Positions 51,619 to 64,000 of a stretch of DNA of 64,000 bases are shown one piece after another. A program made the position numbers and the translations under genes. A model generated the notes under the pieces. The model searched no databases. It was given only the letters and a program-made list of their open reading frames with translations, and was not told the DNA's origin. Source of the stretch: Euonymus europaeus (Eukaryota > Streptophyta > Magnoliopsida > Celastrales > Celastraceae); NCBI GenBank assembly GCA_963580455.1, contig OY756961.1, forward strand, positions 15,233,001 through 15,297,000, given 5' to 3'. Position 1 is the first letter of the stretch. The number at the start of each line of letters is the position of its first letter.

Positions 51619-54600
51619 CTTTCTATGACAAATGGACAAAATCGTTAAAAGCTCCTCCATAGAGAGAGTTGCGCAACTTCGGACCATCAAAGTTTCTCGG
51701 TATATAATTTTTATTGTTCTTATATGTCAAATTTTACGAGTATAAGCTTCATAGATTATTTTGATGCCAAAACACCAACTTTCTATGACAAATGGACAAA
51801 ACCGTTAAAAGCTCCTCCATAGAGAGAGTTGAGAAACTTCGGACCAACAAAGTTGCTTGGTGTACAATTCTTATTGTTTTCATATGTCAAATTTTACGAG
51901 TATAAGCTTCATAGATTATTTCGATGCCAAAACATTAACTTTCTATGACAAATGGACAAAACCATTAAGAGCTCCTCCATAGAGAGAGTTGTGCAACTTC
52001 GGACTATCAAAGTTTCTCGGGATAGACTTTTTATTGTTCTTCTATGTCAAATTTTACGCGTATAAGCTTCCTACATTATTTCGATGTCAAAACACCAACT
52101 TTCTATGACAAATGGACAAAACCGTTAAAAGCTCCTCCATAGAGAGAGTTGAGCAACTTCCTTCCATCAAAGTTGCTCGGTGTACACTTTTTATTGTTTT
52201 TATATGTCAAATTTTATGAGTATAAGCTTTCTAGATTATTTCGATGCCAAAACACCAACTTTCTTTGACAAATGGACAAAACCGTTAGAAGCGCCTCCAT
52301 AGAGAGAGTTGAGCAACTTCGGACTATCAAAGTTGCTCGGGATAGACTTTTTATTGTTCTTCTATGTTAAATTTTATGAGTATAAGCTTCATAGATTATT
52401 TCGATCCCAAAACAACAACTTTCTATGACAAATGGACGAAACCGTTAAAAGCTCCTCCGTAGAGAGAGTTGAGCGACTTCGGACTATCAAAGTTGCTCGG
52501 GATAGACTTTTTATTGTTCTTCTATGTCAACTTTTTACGAGTATAATCTTCCTAGATTATTTCGATGCCAAAACACAAACTTTCTATGACAAATGGACAA
52601 AATCGTTATAAGCTCCTCCACAGAGAGAGTTGAGCAACTTCGGACCATCAAAGTTGCTCGGTGTACACTTTTTATTATTTTTATATGTCAAATTTTATGA
52701 GTATAAGCTTCCTAGATTATTTCGATGGCAAAACACAAACTTTCTATGACAAATGGACGAAACCGTTAAAAGCTTCTCCATAGAGAGAGTTGAGCAACTT
52801 CGGACCATCAAAGTTGCTCGGTGTACACTTTTTATTGTTCTTATATGTCAAATTTTATGAGTATAAGCTTCATAGATTATTTCGATGGCAAAACACAAAC
52901 TTTCTATGACAAATGGACGAAACCGATAAAAGCTCCTCCATAGAGAGAGTTCAGCAACTTCGGACCATCAAAGTTGCTCGGTGTACACTTTTTATTGTTT
53001 TTATATGTCAAATTTTATGAGTATAAGCTTCATAGGTTATTTCGATGCCAAAACACAAAATTTCTATGACAAATGGACAAAACCGTTAAAAGCTCCTCCA
53101 TAGAGAGAGTTGAGCAACTTCCTACCATCAAAGTTCCTCGGTGTACACTTTTTATTGTTTTTATATGTCAAATTTTATGAGTATAAGCTTCCTAGTTTAT
53201 TTCGATGCAAAATAACAACTTTCTTTGACAAATGGACGAAACCGTTAAAAGCTCCTCCATAGAGAGAGTTGAGCAACTTCGGAACATCAAATTTGCTCTA
53301 TGTATACTTTTTATTGTTCTGATATGCCAAATTTTACAGGTATAAGCTTCATAGATTATTTCGATGCCAAAACACCAACTTTCTACGACAAATGGACGAA
53401 ACCGTTAAAAGCTCCTCCATAGAGAGAGTTGAGCAACTTCGGACCATCAAAGTTGCTCGGTGTACACTTTTTATTGTTCTTATATGTCAAATTTTATGAG
53501 TATAAGCTTCATAGATTATTTCGATGGCAAAACACAAACTTTCTATGACAAATGGACGAAACCGTTAAAAGCTCCTCCATAGAGAGAGTTCAGCAACTTC
53601 GGACCATCAAAGTTGCTCGGTGTACACTTTTTATTGTTTTTATATGTCAAATTTTATGAGTATAAGCTTCCTACATTATTTCGATGACAAAACACAAACT
53701 TTCTATGACAAATGGACAAAACCGTTAAAAGCTCCTCCATAGAGAGAGTTGAGCAACTTCGGACCATCAAAGTTGCTCGGTGTACACTTTTTATTGTTCT
53801 TATATGTCAAATTTGATGAGTATAAGCTTCATAGGTTATTTCGATGCCAAAACAAAAACTTTCTATGACAAATGGACAAAACCGTTAAAAGCTCCTCCAT
53901 AGAGAGAGTTGAGCAACTTCCTACCATCAAAGTTCCTCGGTGTACACTTTTTATTGTTTTTATATGTCAAATTTTATGAGTATAAGCTTCCTACATTATT
54001 TCGATGCCAAAACACAAACTTTCTATGACAAATGGACAAAACCGTTAAAAGCTCCTCCATAGAGAGAGTTGAGTAACTTCGGACCATCAAAACTGCTCTA
54101 TGTATACTTTTTATTGTTCTTCTATGTCAAATTTTACGAGTATAAGCTTCCAAGATTATTTCGATGCCAAAACACCAACTTTCTATGACAAATGGACAAA
54201 ACCGTTAAAAGCTCCTCCATAGAGAGAGTTGAGCAACTTCGGACCATCAAATTTGCTCGGTGTACACTTTTTATTGTTCTTATATGTCAAATTTTATGAG
54301 TATAAGCTTCATAGATTATTTCGATGCCAAAACAACAACTTTCTATGATAAATGGACGAAACCGTTAAAAGCTCCTCCATAGAGAGAGTTGAGTAACTTC
54401 GGACCATCAAAATTGCTCTATGTATACTTTTTATTGTTCTTCTATGTCAAATTTTACGAGTATAAGCTTCCTAGATTATTTCGATGCCAAAACACCAACT
54501 TTCTATGATAAATGGACAAAACCGTTAAAAGCTCCTCCATAGAGAGTGTTGAGCAACTTTGGACCATCAAAGTTGCTCGGTGTACAATTTTTATTGTTCT

Positions 54601-57165
54601 TTTCTGTCAAATTATACGAGTATAAGTTTCATAGATTATTTCGATGCCAAAACACCAACTTTCTTTGACAAATGGACAAAACCGTTAGAAGCTCCTCCAT
54701 AGAGAGAGTTGAGCAACTTCGGACTATCAAAGTTGCTCGGGATAGACTTTTTATTGTTCTTCTATGTTAAATTTTACGAGTATAAGCTTCATAGATTATT
54801 TTGATGCCAAAACACCAACTTTCTTTGACAAATGGACAAAACCGTTAGAAGCTCCTCCATAGAAAGAGTTGAGCAACTTCGGACTATCAAAGTTGCTCGG
54901 GATAGACTTTTTATTGTTCTACTATGTTAAATTTTACGAGTATAAGCTTCCTAGATTATTTCGATGCCAAAACACCAACTTTCTATTACAAATGGACAAA
55001 ACCGTTAAAAGCTCCTCCATAGAGAGAGTTGAGCAACTTCGGACCATCAAAGTTTCTCGGTATATAATTTTCATTGTTCTTATATGTCAAATTTTACGAG
55101 TATAAGCTTCATAGATTATTTTGATGCCAAAACACCAACTTTCTATGACAAATGGACAAAACCGTTAAAAGCTCCTCCATAGAGAGAGTTGAGAAACTTC
55201 GGACCAACAAAGTTGCTTGGTGTACAATTCTTATTGTTTTCATATGTCAAATTTTACGAGTATAAGCTTCATATATTATTTCGATGCCAAAACATTAACT
55301 TTCTATGACAAATGGACAAAACCGTTAAGAGCTCCTCCATAGAGAGAGTTGTGCAACTTCGGACTATCAAAGTTTCTCGGGATAGACTTTTTATTGTTCT
55401 TCTATGTCAAATTTTACGCGTATAAGCTTCCTACATTATTTCGATGTCAAAACACCAACTTTCTATGACAAATGGACAAAACCGTTAAAAGCTCCTCCAC
55501 AGAGAGAGTTGAGCAACTTCCTTCCATCAAAGTTGCTCGGTGTACACTTTTTATTGTTTTTATATGTCAAATTTTATGAGTATAAGCTTTCTAGATTATT
55601 TCGATGCCAAAACACAAACTTTCTATGACAAATAGACAAAACCGTTAAAAGGTCCTCCATAGAGAGATTTGAGCAACTTCGGACCATCAAAGTTGCTCGG
55701 TGTACACTTTTTATTGTTTATATATGTCAAATTTTATGAGTATAAGCTTCATAGATTATTTCGATGCCAAAACAACAACTTTCTATGACAAATGGACGAA
55801 ACCGTTAAAAGCTCCTCCATAGAGAGAGTTGAGCGACTTCGGACTATCAAAGTTGCTCGGGATAGACTTTTTATTGTTCTTCTATGTTAAATTTTACGAG
55901 TATAAGCTTCCAAGATTATTTCGATGCCAAAACACCAACTTTCTATGACAAATGGACAAAACCGTTAAAAGCTCCTCCATAGAGAGAGTTGAGCAACTTC
56001 GGACCATCAAAGTTTCTCGGTGTATAATTTTTATTGTTCTCATATGTCAAATTTTACGAGTATAATCTTCATAGATTATTTCGATGCCAAAACATTAACT
56101 TTCTATGACAAATGGACAAAACCATTAAGAGCTCCTCCATAGAGAGAGTTGTGCAACTTCGGACTATCCAAGTTTCTCGGGATAGACTTTTTATTGTTCT
56201 TCTATGTCAAATTTTACGCGTATAAGCTTCCTACATTATTTCGATGTGAAAACACCAACTTTCTATGACAAATGGACAAAACCGTTAAAAGCTCCTCCAT
56301 AGAGAGAGTTGAGCAACTTCGGACCATCAAATTTGCTCGGTGTACACTTTTTATTGTTCTTATATGTCAAATTTTATGAGTATAAGCTTCATAGATTATT
56401 TCGATGCTAAAACTACAACTTTCTATGACAAATGGACGAAACCGTTAAAAGCTCCTCCATAGAGAGAGTTGAGGAACTTCGGACCATCAAAATTGCTCTA
56501 TGTATACTTTTTATTGTTCTTCTATTTCAAATTTTATGAGTATAAGCTTCATAGATTATTTCGATGCCAAAACAACAACTTTCTATGACAAATGGACGAA
56601 ACCGTTAAAAGCTCCTCCATAGAGAGAGTTGAGTAACTTCGGACCATCAAAATTGCTCTATGTATACTTTTTATTGTTCTTCTATGTCAAATTTTACGAG
56701 TATAAGCTTCCTAGATTATTTCGATGCCAAAACACCAACTTTCTATGACAAATGGACAAAACCGTTAAAAGCTCCTCCATAGAGAGTGTTGAGCAACTTT
56801 GGACCATCAAAGTTGCTCGGTGTACAATTTTTATTGTTCTTTTCTGTCAAATTATACGAGTATAAGTTTCATAGATTATTTCGATGCCAAAACACCAACT
56901 TTCTTTGACAAATGGACAAAACCGTTAGAAGCTCCTCCATAGAGAGAGTTGAGCAACTTCGGACTATCAAAGTTGCTCGGGATAGACTTTTTATTGTTCT
57001 TCTATGTTAAATTTTACGAGTATAAGCTTCATAGGTTATTTCGATGCCAAAACACCAACTTTCTTTGACAAATGAACAAAACCGTTAGAAGCTCCTCCAT
57101 AGAGAGAGTTGAGCAACTTCGGACTATCAAAGTTGCTCGGGATAGACTTTTTATTGTTCTTCTAT
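50620..57165 (+). repeat. Large duplicated block, copy 2 (partner 41820-47885)
   Basis: This is the downstream copy of the ~6-kb block. It carries three additional monomers at about 52260-52740, one of them 161 bp (CAACTTTTTACG, ending interval at 52620). Its differences from copy 1 are scattered single bases, for example CAAGTAGAC-free but AATAGAC at 55632, TTTTCATTG at 55070 and CTATTTCAAATTTTATG at 56523. The match stops at about 57165, where CTATGTTAAATTTTACG in copy 1 is replaced by CTATGTCAAATTTTACG and a GATTATTTTGATG monomer follows. Confidence 0.8.
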
Positions 57166-58084
57166 GTCAAATTTTACGAGTATAAGCTTCATAGATTATT
57201 TTGATGCCAAAACACCAACTTTCTATGACAAATGGACAAAACCGTTAAAAGCTCCTCCATAGAGAGAGTTGAGAAACTTCGGACCAACAAAGTTGCTTGG
57301 TGTACAATTCTTATTGTTCTCATATGTCAAATTTTACGAGTATAAGCATCATAGATTATTTCGATGCCAAAACATTAACTTTCTGTGACTAATGGACAAA
57401 ACCGTTAAGAGCTCCTTTATAGAGAGAGTTGTGCAACTTCGGACCAACAAAGTTTCTCGGGATAGACTTTTTAATGTTCTTCTATGTCAAATTTTACGAG
57501 TATAATCTTCCTACATTATTTCGATGTCAAAACAACAACTTTCTATAAAAAATGGACAAAACCGTTAAAAGCTCCTCCATAGAGAGAGTTGAGCAACTCC
57601 CTACCATCAAAGTTGCTCGGTGTACACTTTTTATTGTTTTTATATGTCAAATTTTATGAGTATAAGCTTCCTAGATTATTTCGATGCTAAAACACAAACT
57701 TTCTATGACAAATGGACAAAACCGTTATAAGCTCCTCCATAGAGAGAGTTGAGCAACTTTGGACCCTCAAAGTTGCTCGGTGTACAATTTTTATTGTTCT
57801 TTTATGTCAAATTATACGAGTATAAGCTTCATAGATTATTTCGATGCCAAAACACCAACTTTCTTTGACAAATGGACAAAACCGTTAAAAGCTCCTCCAT
57901 AGAGAGTGTTGAGCGACTTCGGACTATCAAAGTTGCTCGGGATAGACTTTTTATTGTTCTTCTATGTCAAATTTTACGAGTATAAGCTTCATAGATTTTT
58001 TCGATGCCAAAACACCAACTTTCTATGACAAATGCACAAAGCCGTTAAAAGCTCCTCCATAGAGAGAGTTGAGAAACTTCGGAC

Positions 58085-61000
58085 TATCAAAGTTGCTCGA
58101 GATAGACTTTTTATTGTTCTTCTATGTTAAATTTTACGAGTATAAGCTTCCTAGATTATTTCGATGCCAAAACACCAACTTTCTATGACAAATGGACAAA
58201 ATCGTTAAAAGCTCCTCCATAGAGAGAGTTGAGCAACTTCGGACCATCAAAGTTGGTCGGTGTATAATTTTTATTGTTCCTATATGTCAAATTTTACGAG
58301 TATAAGCTTCATAGATTATTTTGATGCCAAAACACCAACTTTCTATGACAAATGGACAAAACCGTTAAAAGCTCCTCCATAGAGAGAGTTGAGAAACTTC
58401 GGACCAACAAAGTTGCTTGGTGTACAATTCTTATTGTTCTCATATGTCAAATTTTACGAGTATAAGCATCATAGATTATTTCGATGCCAAAACATTAACT
58501 TTCTATGACTAATGGAAAAAACCATTAAGAGCTCCTCCATAGAGAGAGTTGTGCAACTTCGGACTATCAAAGTTTCTCGGGATAGACTTTTTAATGTTCT
58601 TCTATGTCAAATTTTACGAGTATAATCTTCCTACATTATTTCGATGTCAAAACAACAACTTTCTATAAAAAATGGACAAAACCATTAAAAGCTCCTCCAT
58701 AGAGAGAGTTGAGCAACTTCCTACCATCAAAGTTGCTCGGTGTACACTTTTTATTGTTTTTATATGTCAAATTTTATGAGTATAAGCTTCCTAGATTATT
58801 TCGATGCTAAAACACAAACTTTCTATGACAAATGGACAAAACCGTTATAAGCTCCTCCATAGAGAGAGTTGAGCAACTTCGGACCATCAAAGTTGCACGG
58901 TGTACACTTTTTATTGTTCTTATATGTCAAATTTTATAAGTATAAGCTTCATAGATTATTTCGATGCCAAAACAACAACTTTCTATGACAAATGGACGAA
59001 ACCGTTAAAAGCTCCTCCATAGAGAGAGTTGAGTAACTTCGGACCATCAAAATTGCTCTATGTCTACTTTTTATTGTTCTGATATGCCAAATTTTACGGG
59101 TATAAGCTTCATAGATTATTTCGATGCCAAAACACCAAATTTCTATGACAAATTGACGAAACCGTTAAAAGCTCCTCCATAGAGAGAGTTCAGCAACTTT
59201 GGACCATCAAAGTTGCTCGGTGTACAATTTTTATTGTTCTTTTATGTCAAATTATACGAGTATAAGCTTCATAGATTATTTCGATGCCAAAACACCAACT
59301 TTCTTTGACAAATGTACAAAACCGTTAGAAGCTCCTCCATAGAGAGAGTTGAGCAACTTCGGACTATGAAAGTTCCTCGGGATAGACTTTTTATTGTTCT
59401 TCTATGTTAAATTTTACGAGTATAAGCTTCCTAGATTATTTCGATGCCAAAATAAAAATTTTCTTTGACAAATGGATGAAACCGTTAAAAGCTCCTCGAT
59501 AGAGAGAGTTGAGCAACTTCGTACCATCAAAATTGCTCTATGTATACTTTTTATTGTTCTTCTATGTCAAATTTTACGAGTATAAGCTTTCTCGATTATT
59601 TCGATGCCAAAACACCAACTTTCTATAACAAATGGACAAAACCGTTAAAAGCTCATCCATAGAGAGTGTTGAGCGACTTCGGACCTTCAAAGTTGCTCGG
59701 TGTATAATTTTTATTGTTCTGATATGCTAAATTTTACGGGTATAAGCATCATAGATTATTTCGATGCCAAAACACCAACTTTCTATGACAAATGGACAAA
59801 ACCGTTAAAAGCTCCTCCATAGAGAGAGTTGAGCAACTTCCTTCCATCAAAGTTGCTCGGTGTACACTTTTTATTCTTTTTATATGTCAAATTTTATGAG
59901 TATAAGCTTTCTAGATTATTTCGATGCCAAAACACAAACTTTCTATGACAAATGGACAAAACCGTTAAAAGCTCCTCCATAGAGAGATTTGAGCAACTTC
60001 GGACCATCAAAGTTGCTCGGTGTACACTTTTTATTGTTCTTATATGTCAAATTTAATGAGTATAAGCTTCATAGATTATTTCGATGCCAAAACAACAACT
60101 TTCTATGACAAATGGACGAAACCGTTAAAAGCTCCTCCATAGAGAGAGTTGAGTAACTTCGGACCATCAAAATTGCTCTATGTATACTTTTTATTGTTCT
60201 TCTATGTCAAATTTTACGAGTGTAAGCTTCCTAGATTATTTCGATGCCAAAACACCAACTTTCTATGACAAATGGACAAAACCGTTAAAAGCTCCTCCAT
60301 AGAGAGTGTTGAGCGACTTCGGACTATCAAAGTTGCTCGGGATAGACTTTTTATTGTTCTTCTATGTCAAATTTTACGAGTATAAGCTTCCTACATTATT
60401 TCGATGCCAAAACACCAACTTTCTATGACAAATGCACAAAGCCGTTAAAAGCTCCTCCATAGAGAGAGTTGAGCAACTTTGGACCCTCAAAGTTGCTCGG
60501 TGTACAATTTTTATTGTTCTTTTTTGTCAAATTATACGAGTATAAGCTTCATAGATTATTTCGATGCCAAAACACCAACTTTCTTTGACAAATGGACAAA
60601 ACCGTTAGAAGCTCCTCCATAGAGAGAGTTGAGCAACTTCGGACTATCAAAGTTGCTCGGGATAGACTTTTTATTGTTCTTCTATGTTAAATTTTACGAG
60701 TATAAGCTTCCTAGATTATTTCGATGCCAAAACACCAACTTTCTATGACAAATGGACAAAACCGTTAAAAGCTCCTCCATAGAGAGAGTTGAGCAACTTC
60801 GGACCATCAAAGTTGCTCGGTGTATAATTTTTATTGTTCCTATATGTCAAATTTTACGAGTATAAGCTTCATAGATTATTTTGATGCCAAAACACCAACT
60901 TTCTATGACAAATGGACAAAACCGTTAAAAGCTCCTCCATAGAGAGAGTTGAGAAACTTCGGACCAACAAAGTTGCTTGGTGTACAATTCTTATTGTTCT

Positions 61001-62390
61001 CATATGTCAAATTTTACGAGTATAAGGATCATAGATTATTTCGATGCCAAAACATTAACTTTCTATGACTAATGGAGAAAACCATTAAGAGCTCCTCCAT
61101 AGAGAGAGTTGTGCAACTTCGGACTATCAAAGTTTCTCGGGATAGACTTTTTAATGTTCTTCTATGTCAAATTTTACGAGTATAATCTTCCTACATTATT
61201 TCGATGTCAAAACAACAACTTTCTATAAAAAATGGACAAAACCGTTAAAAGCTCCTCCATAGAGAGAGTTGAGCAACTCCCTACCATCAAAGTTGCTCGG
61301 TGTACACTTTTTATTGTTTTTATATGTCAAATTTTATGAGTATAAGCTTCCTAGATTATTTCGATGCTAAATCACAAACTTTCTATGACAAATGGACAAA
61401 ACCGTTATAAGCTCCTCCATAGAGAGAGTTGAGCAACTTCGGACCATCAAAGTTGCTCGGTGTACACTTTTTATTGTTCTTATATGTCAAATTTTATAAG
61501 TATAAGCTTCATAGATTATTTCGATGCCAAAACAACAACTTTCTATGACAAATGGACGAAACCGTTAAAAGCTCCTCCATAGAGAGAGTTGAGTAACTTC
61601 GGACCATCAAAATTGCTCTATGTATACTTTTTATTGTTCTGATATGCCAAATTTTACGGGTATAAGCTTCATAGATTATTTCGATGCCAAAACACCAACT
61701 TTCTATGACAAATGGACGAAACCGTTAAAAGCTCCTCCATAGAGAGAGTTGAGCAACTTTGGACCATCAAAGTTGCTCGGTGTACAATTTTTATTGTTCT
61801 TTTATGTCAAATTATACGAGTATAAGCTTCATAGATTATTTCGATGGCAAAACACCAACTTTCTTTGACAAATGGACAAAACCGTTAGAAGCTCCTCCAT
61901 AGAGAGAGTTGAGCAACTTCGGACTATGAAAGTTCCTCGGGATAGACTTTTTATTGTTCTTCTATGTTAAATTTTACGAGTATAAGCTTCCTAGATTATT
62001 TCGATGCCAAAATAAAAACTTTCTTTGACAAATGGATGAAACCGTTAAAAGCTCCTCCATAGAGTGAGTTGAGCAACTTCGTACCATCAAAATTGCTCTA
62101 TGTATACTTTTTATTGTTCTTCTATGTCAAATTTTACGAGTATAAGCTTTCTCGATTATTTCGATGCCAAAACACCAACTTTCTATGACAAATGGACAAA
62201 ACCGTTAAAAGCTCATCCATAGAGAGTGTTGAGCGACTTCGGACCTTCAAAGTTGCTCGGTGTATAATTTTTATTGTTCTGATATGCCAAATTTTACGGG
62301 TATAAGCTTCATAGATTATTTCGATGACAAAACACCAACTTTTTATGACAAATGGACAAAACCGTTAAAAGCTCCTCCATAGAGAAAGTT
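58085..62390 (+). repeat. Duplicated block, 16-monomer offset (2560 bp)
   Basis: About 58085-59830 matches about 60645-62390 at 2560 bp. Marks are GTTCCTATATGTC, ATAAGCATC/ATAAGGATC, CTATAAAAAATGG, GTTATAAGC, CTATGAAAGTTCC, AAAATAAAAA, CAAATGGATGAAACC and CTTCGTACCATC. The 0.8 kb between the copies (59830-60645) belongs to the block shared with 31.7-32.6 kb. A third partial copy of the ACTCCCTACC monomer lies at 57590, 23 monomers before the one at 61270. Confidence 0.7.
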
Positions 62391-63620
62391 GAGAAACTTC
62401 AGACCAACAAAGTTGCTCGGTGTACAATTCTTATTGTTCGCATATGTCAAATTTTACGAGTATAAGCTTCATAGATTATTTCGATGCCAAAACATCAACT
62501 TTCTATGACAAATGGACAAAACCATTAAGAGCAACTCCATAGAGAGAGTTGTGCAACTTCGGACTATCAAAGTTTCTCGTGATAGACTTTTTATTGTTCT
62601 TCTATGTCAAATTTTAAGAGTATAAGCTTCCTACATTATTTCGATGTCAAAACACCAACTTTCTATGACAAATGGACAAAACCGTTAAAAGCTCCTCCAT
62701 AGAGAGAGTTGAGCAACTTTGGACCACCAAAGTTGCTCGGTGTACAATTTTTATTGTTCTTTTATGTCAAATTATACGAGTATAAGCTTCATAGATTATT
62801 TCGATGCCAAAACACCAACTTTCTTTGACAAATGGACAAAACCGTTAGAAGCTCCTCCATAGAGAGAGTTGAGCAACTTCGGACTATGAAAGTTCCTCGG
62901 GATAGACTTTTTATTGTTCTTCTATGTTAAATTTTACGAGTATAAGCTTCCTAGATTATTTCGATGCCAAAATAACAACTTTCTTTGACAAATGGACGAA
63001 ACCGTTAAAAGCTCCTCCATAGAGAGAGTTGAGCAACTTCGGACCATCAAAATTGCTCTATGTATACTTTTTATTGTTCTGATATGCCAAATTTTACGGG
63101 TATAAGCTTCATAGATTATTTCGATGCCAAAACACCAACTTTCTATGACAAATGGACGAAACCGTTAAAAGCTCCTCCATAGAGAGAGTTGAGCAACTTC
63201 GGACCATCAAGGTTGCTCGGTGTACACTTTTTATTGTTCTTATATGTCAAATTTTATGAGTATAAGCTTCATAGATTATTTCGATGGCAAAACACAAAAT
63301 TTCTATGACAAATGGACAAAACCGTTAAAAGCTCCTCCATTGAGAGAGTTGAGCAACTTCGGACCATCAAAGTTGCTCGGTGTACACTTTTTATTGTTTT
63401 TATATGTCAAATTTTATGAGTATAAGCTTCCTAGATTATTTCGATGCCAAAACACAAACTTTCTATGACAAATGGACAAAACCGTTAAAAGCTCCTCCAT
63501 AGAGAGAGTTGAGCAACTTTGGACCATCAAAGTTGCTCGGTGTACACTTTTTATTGTTCTTATATGTCAAATTTTATGAGTATAAGCTTCATAGGTTATT
63601 TCGATGCCAAAAGACAAACT
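62030..63620 (+). repeat. Partner of the block at 26990-28940
   Basis: This is the downstream copy of the 35-kb-distant block. It lacks the two extra monomers present near 28200-28440 and differs by scattered bases, such as CTTCGTACCATC for CTTCGGACAATC and CAAGGTTGCTCGG for CGAAGTTGCTCGG. After 63620 the array continues with AAATTTGCTCGG and GAGTAACTTCGG classes to the window edge, which cuts a monomer after GAGCAACTTT. Confidence 0.7.
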
Positions 63621-64000
63621 TTCTATGACAAATGGACAAAACCGTTAAAAGCTCCTCTATAGAGAGAGTTGAGCAACTTCGGACCATCAAATTTGCTCGG
63701 TGTACACTTTTTATTGTTTTTATATGTCAAATTTTATGAGTATAAGCTTTATAGATTATTTCGATGCCAAAACAACAACTTTTTATGATAAATGGACGAA
63801 ACCGTTAAAAGCTCCTCCATAGAGAGAGTTGAGTAACTTCGGACCATCAAAATTGCTCTATGTATACTTTTTATTGTTCTTCTATGTCAAATTTTACGAG
63901 TATAAGCTTCCTAGATTATTTCGATGCCAAAACACCAACTTTCTATGACAAATGGACAAAACCGTTAAAAGCTCCTCCATAGAGAGTGTTGAGCAACTTT

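Larger units (their letters stand above)
1..64000 (+). repeat. Tandem satellite array, ~160-bp monomer, whole window
   Basis: The window is filled edge to edge by head-to-tail copies of one ~160-bp unit. Tracing the ATAGAG motif from position 21 to position 63979 gives 400 intervals, an average of 159.9 bp. Nearly all are exactly 160 bp; the exceptions are twelve of 157 bp, one of 158, several of 159 and two of 161. Every copy reads in the same direction, so there is no inversion. No unique DNA, transposon or gene interrupts it. Arrays of this kind in eukaryotes are usually centromeric or pericentromeric, sometimes subtelomeric or knob heterochromatin; the sequence alone does not tell which. 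A 160-bp unit is close to one nucleosome plus a short linker. Family assignment is open: carrot Cent-Dc (~159 bp), Rosa CANR4 (~159 bp) and Beta pEV (~158-160 bp) have similar lengths by recall, but no sequence comparison was possible. Confidence 0.97.

Noticed and set aside
52500..52750. Junction to unique DNA near the 161-bp monomer
   Set aside because: The extra base (CAACTTTTTACG) is a single insertion; sequence on both sides is normal satellite.
1..64000. CRISPR array
   Set aside because: Period is regular but the stretches between any chosen repeat are as conserved as the repeat itself, the unit is 160 bp, and no cas gene is present.
1..64000. Transposable element or LTR fragments
   Set aside because: Every stretch aligns to the monomer in phase; the total indel is only a few bases per event, leaving no room for an insertion.

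Overview
The whole window is one uninterrupted, head-to-tail satellite DNA array. The basic unit is about 160 bp, and tracing its phase from the first base to the last gives about 400 monomers, all in the + orientation. Both ends of the window fall inside the array. I found no gene, RNA gene, transposable element, telomeric repeat or unique spacer. Bases are roughly 64% A+T in the consensus. This points to a eukaryotic chromosome, most likely a centromere or pericentromere, and most likely of a plant, because a near-nucleosomal monomer with irregular higher-order structure and CpG-decay variants fits plant centromeric satellites. I cannot assign a species. Plant satellites of 158-160 bp that I recall include carrot Cent-Dc (described with 39-40 bp subunits), Rosa CANR4 and the Beta pEV family; I cannot compare them here.

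Monomer anatomy, numbered from the A of the near-invariant ATAGAG: a 9-bp inverted repeat (GAGCAACTT / AAGTTGCTC) around positions 13-40, a variable box just after it that defines monomer classes, a T-rich stretch, a HindIII site (AAGCTT) near position 86, then a conserved block beginning GATTATTTCGATGCCAAAAC. Two adjacent 40-bp blocks in the middle match each other at 22 of 40 positions without gaps.

Layout. 1-11.3 kb: a left domain marked by twelve 157-bp monomers carrying the same 3-bp deletion, spaced 5, 8 or 9 monomers apart (one adjacent pair), with 5-, 9- and 14-monomer higher-order repeats. 11.3-16.4 kb: 4-mer periodicity, then a 13/12-monomer tandem duplication. 16.4-19.8 kb: the least ordered stretch, with most of the odd-length monomers. 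19.8-25.0 kb: a 17-monomer duplication with 4-mers nested inside. 25-33.7 kb: a mosaic with single-monomer duplications and blocks found again near 58-63.6 kb. 33.7-41.9 kb: 4-mer, 5-mer, 8-mer and 6-mer repeats, some apparently identical copy to copy. 41.8-57.2 kb: a duplication with a period of about 8.8-9.3 kb, with a 14-mer duplication and a 320-bp dimer nested in it. 57.2-64 kb: a 16-monomer-offset duplication and blocks shared with 27-33.5 kb.

Nothing here encodes a protein that I can support. The open frames of 60-80 codons are by-products of the satellite. The interest lies in how the array is built: repeated unequal exchange at many scales, a conserved dyad in each monomer, and substitution patterns that look like methyl-CpG decay.
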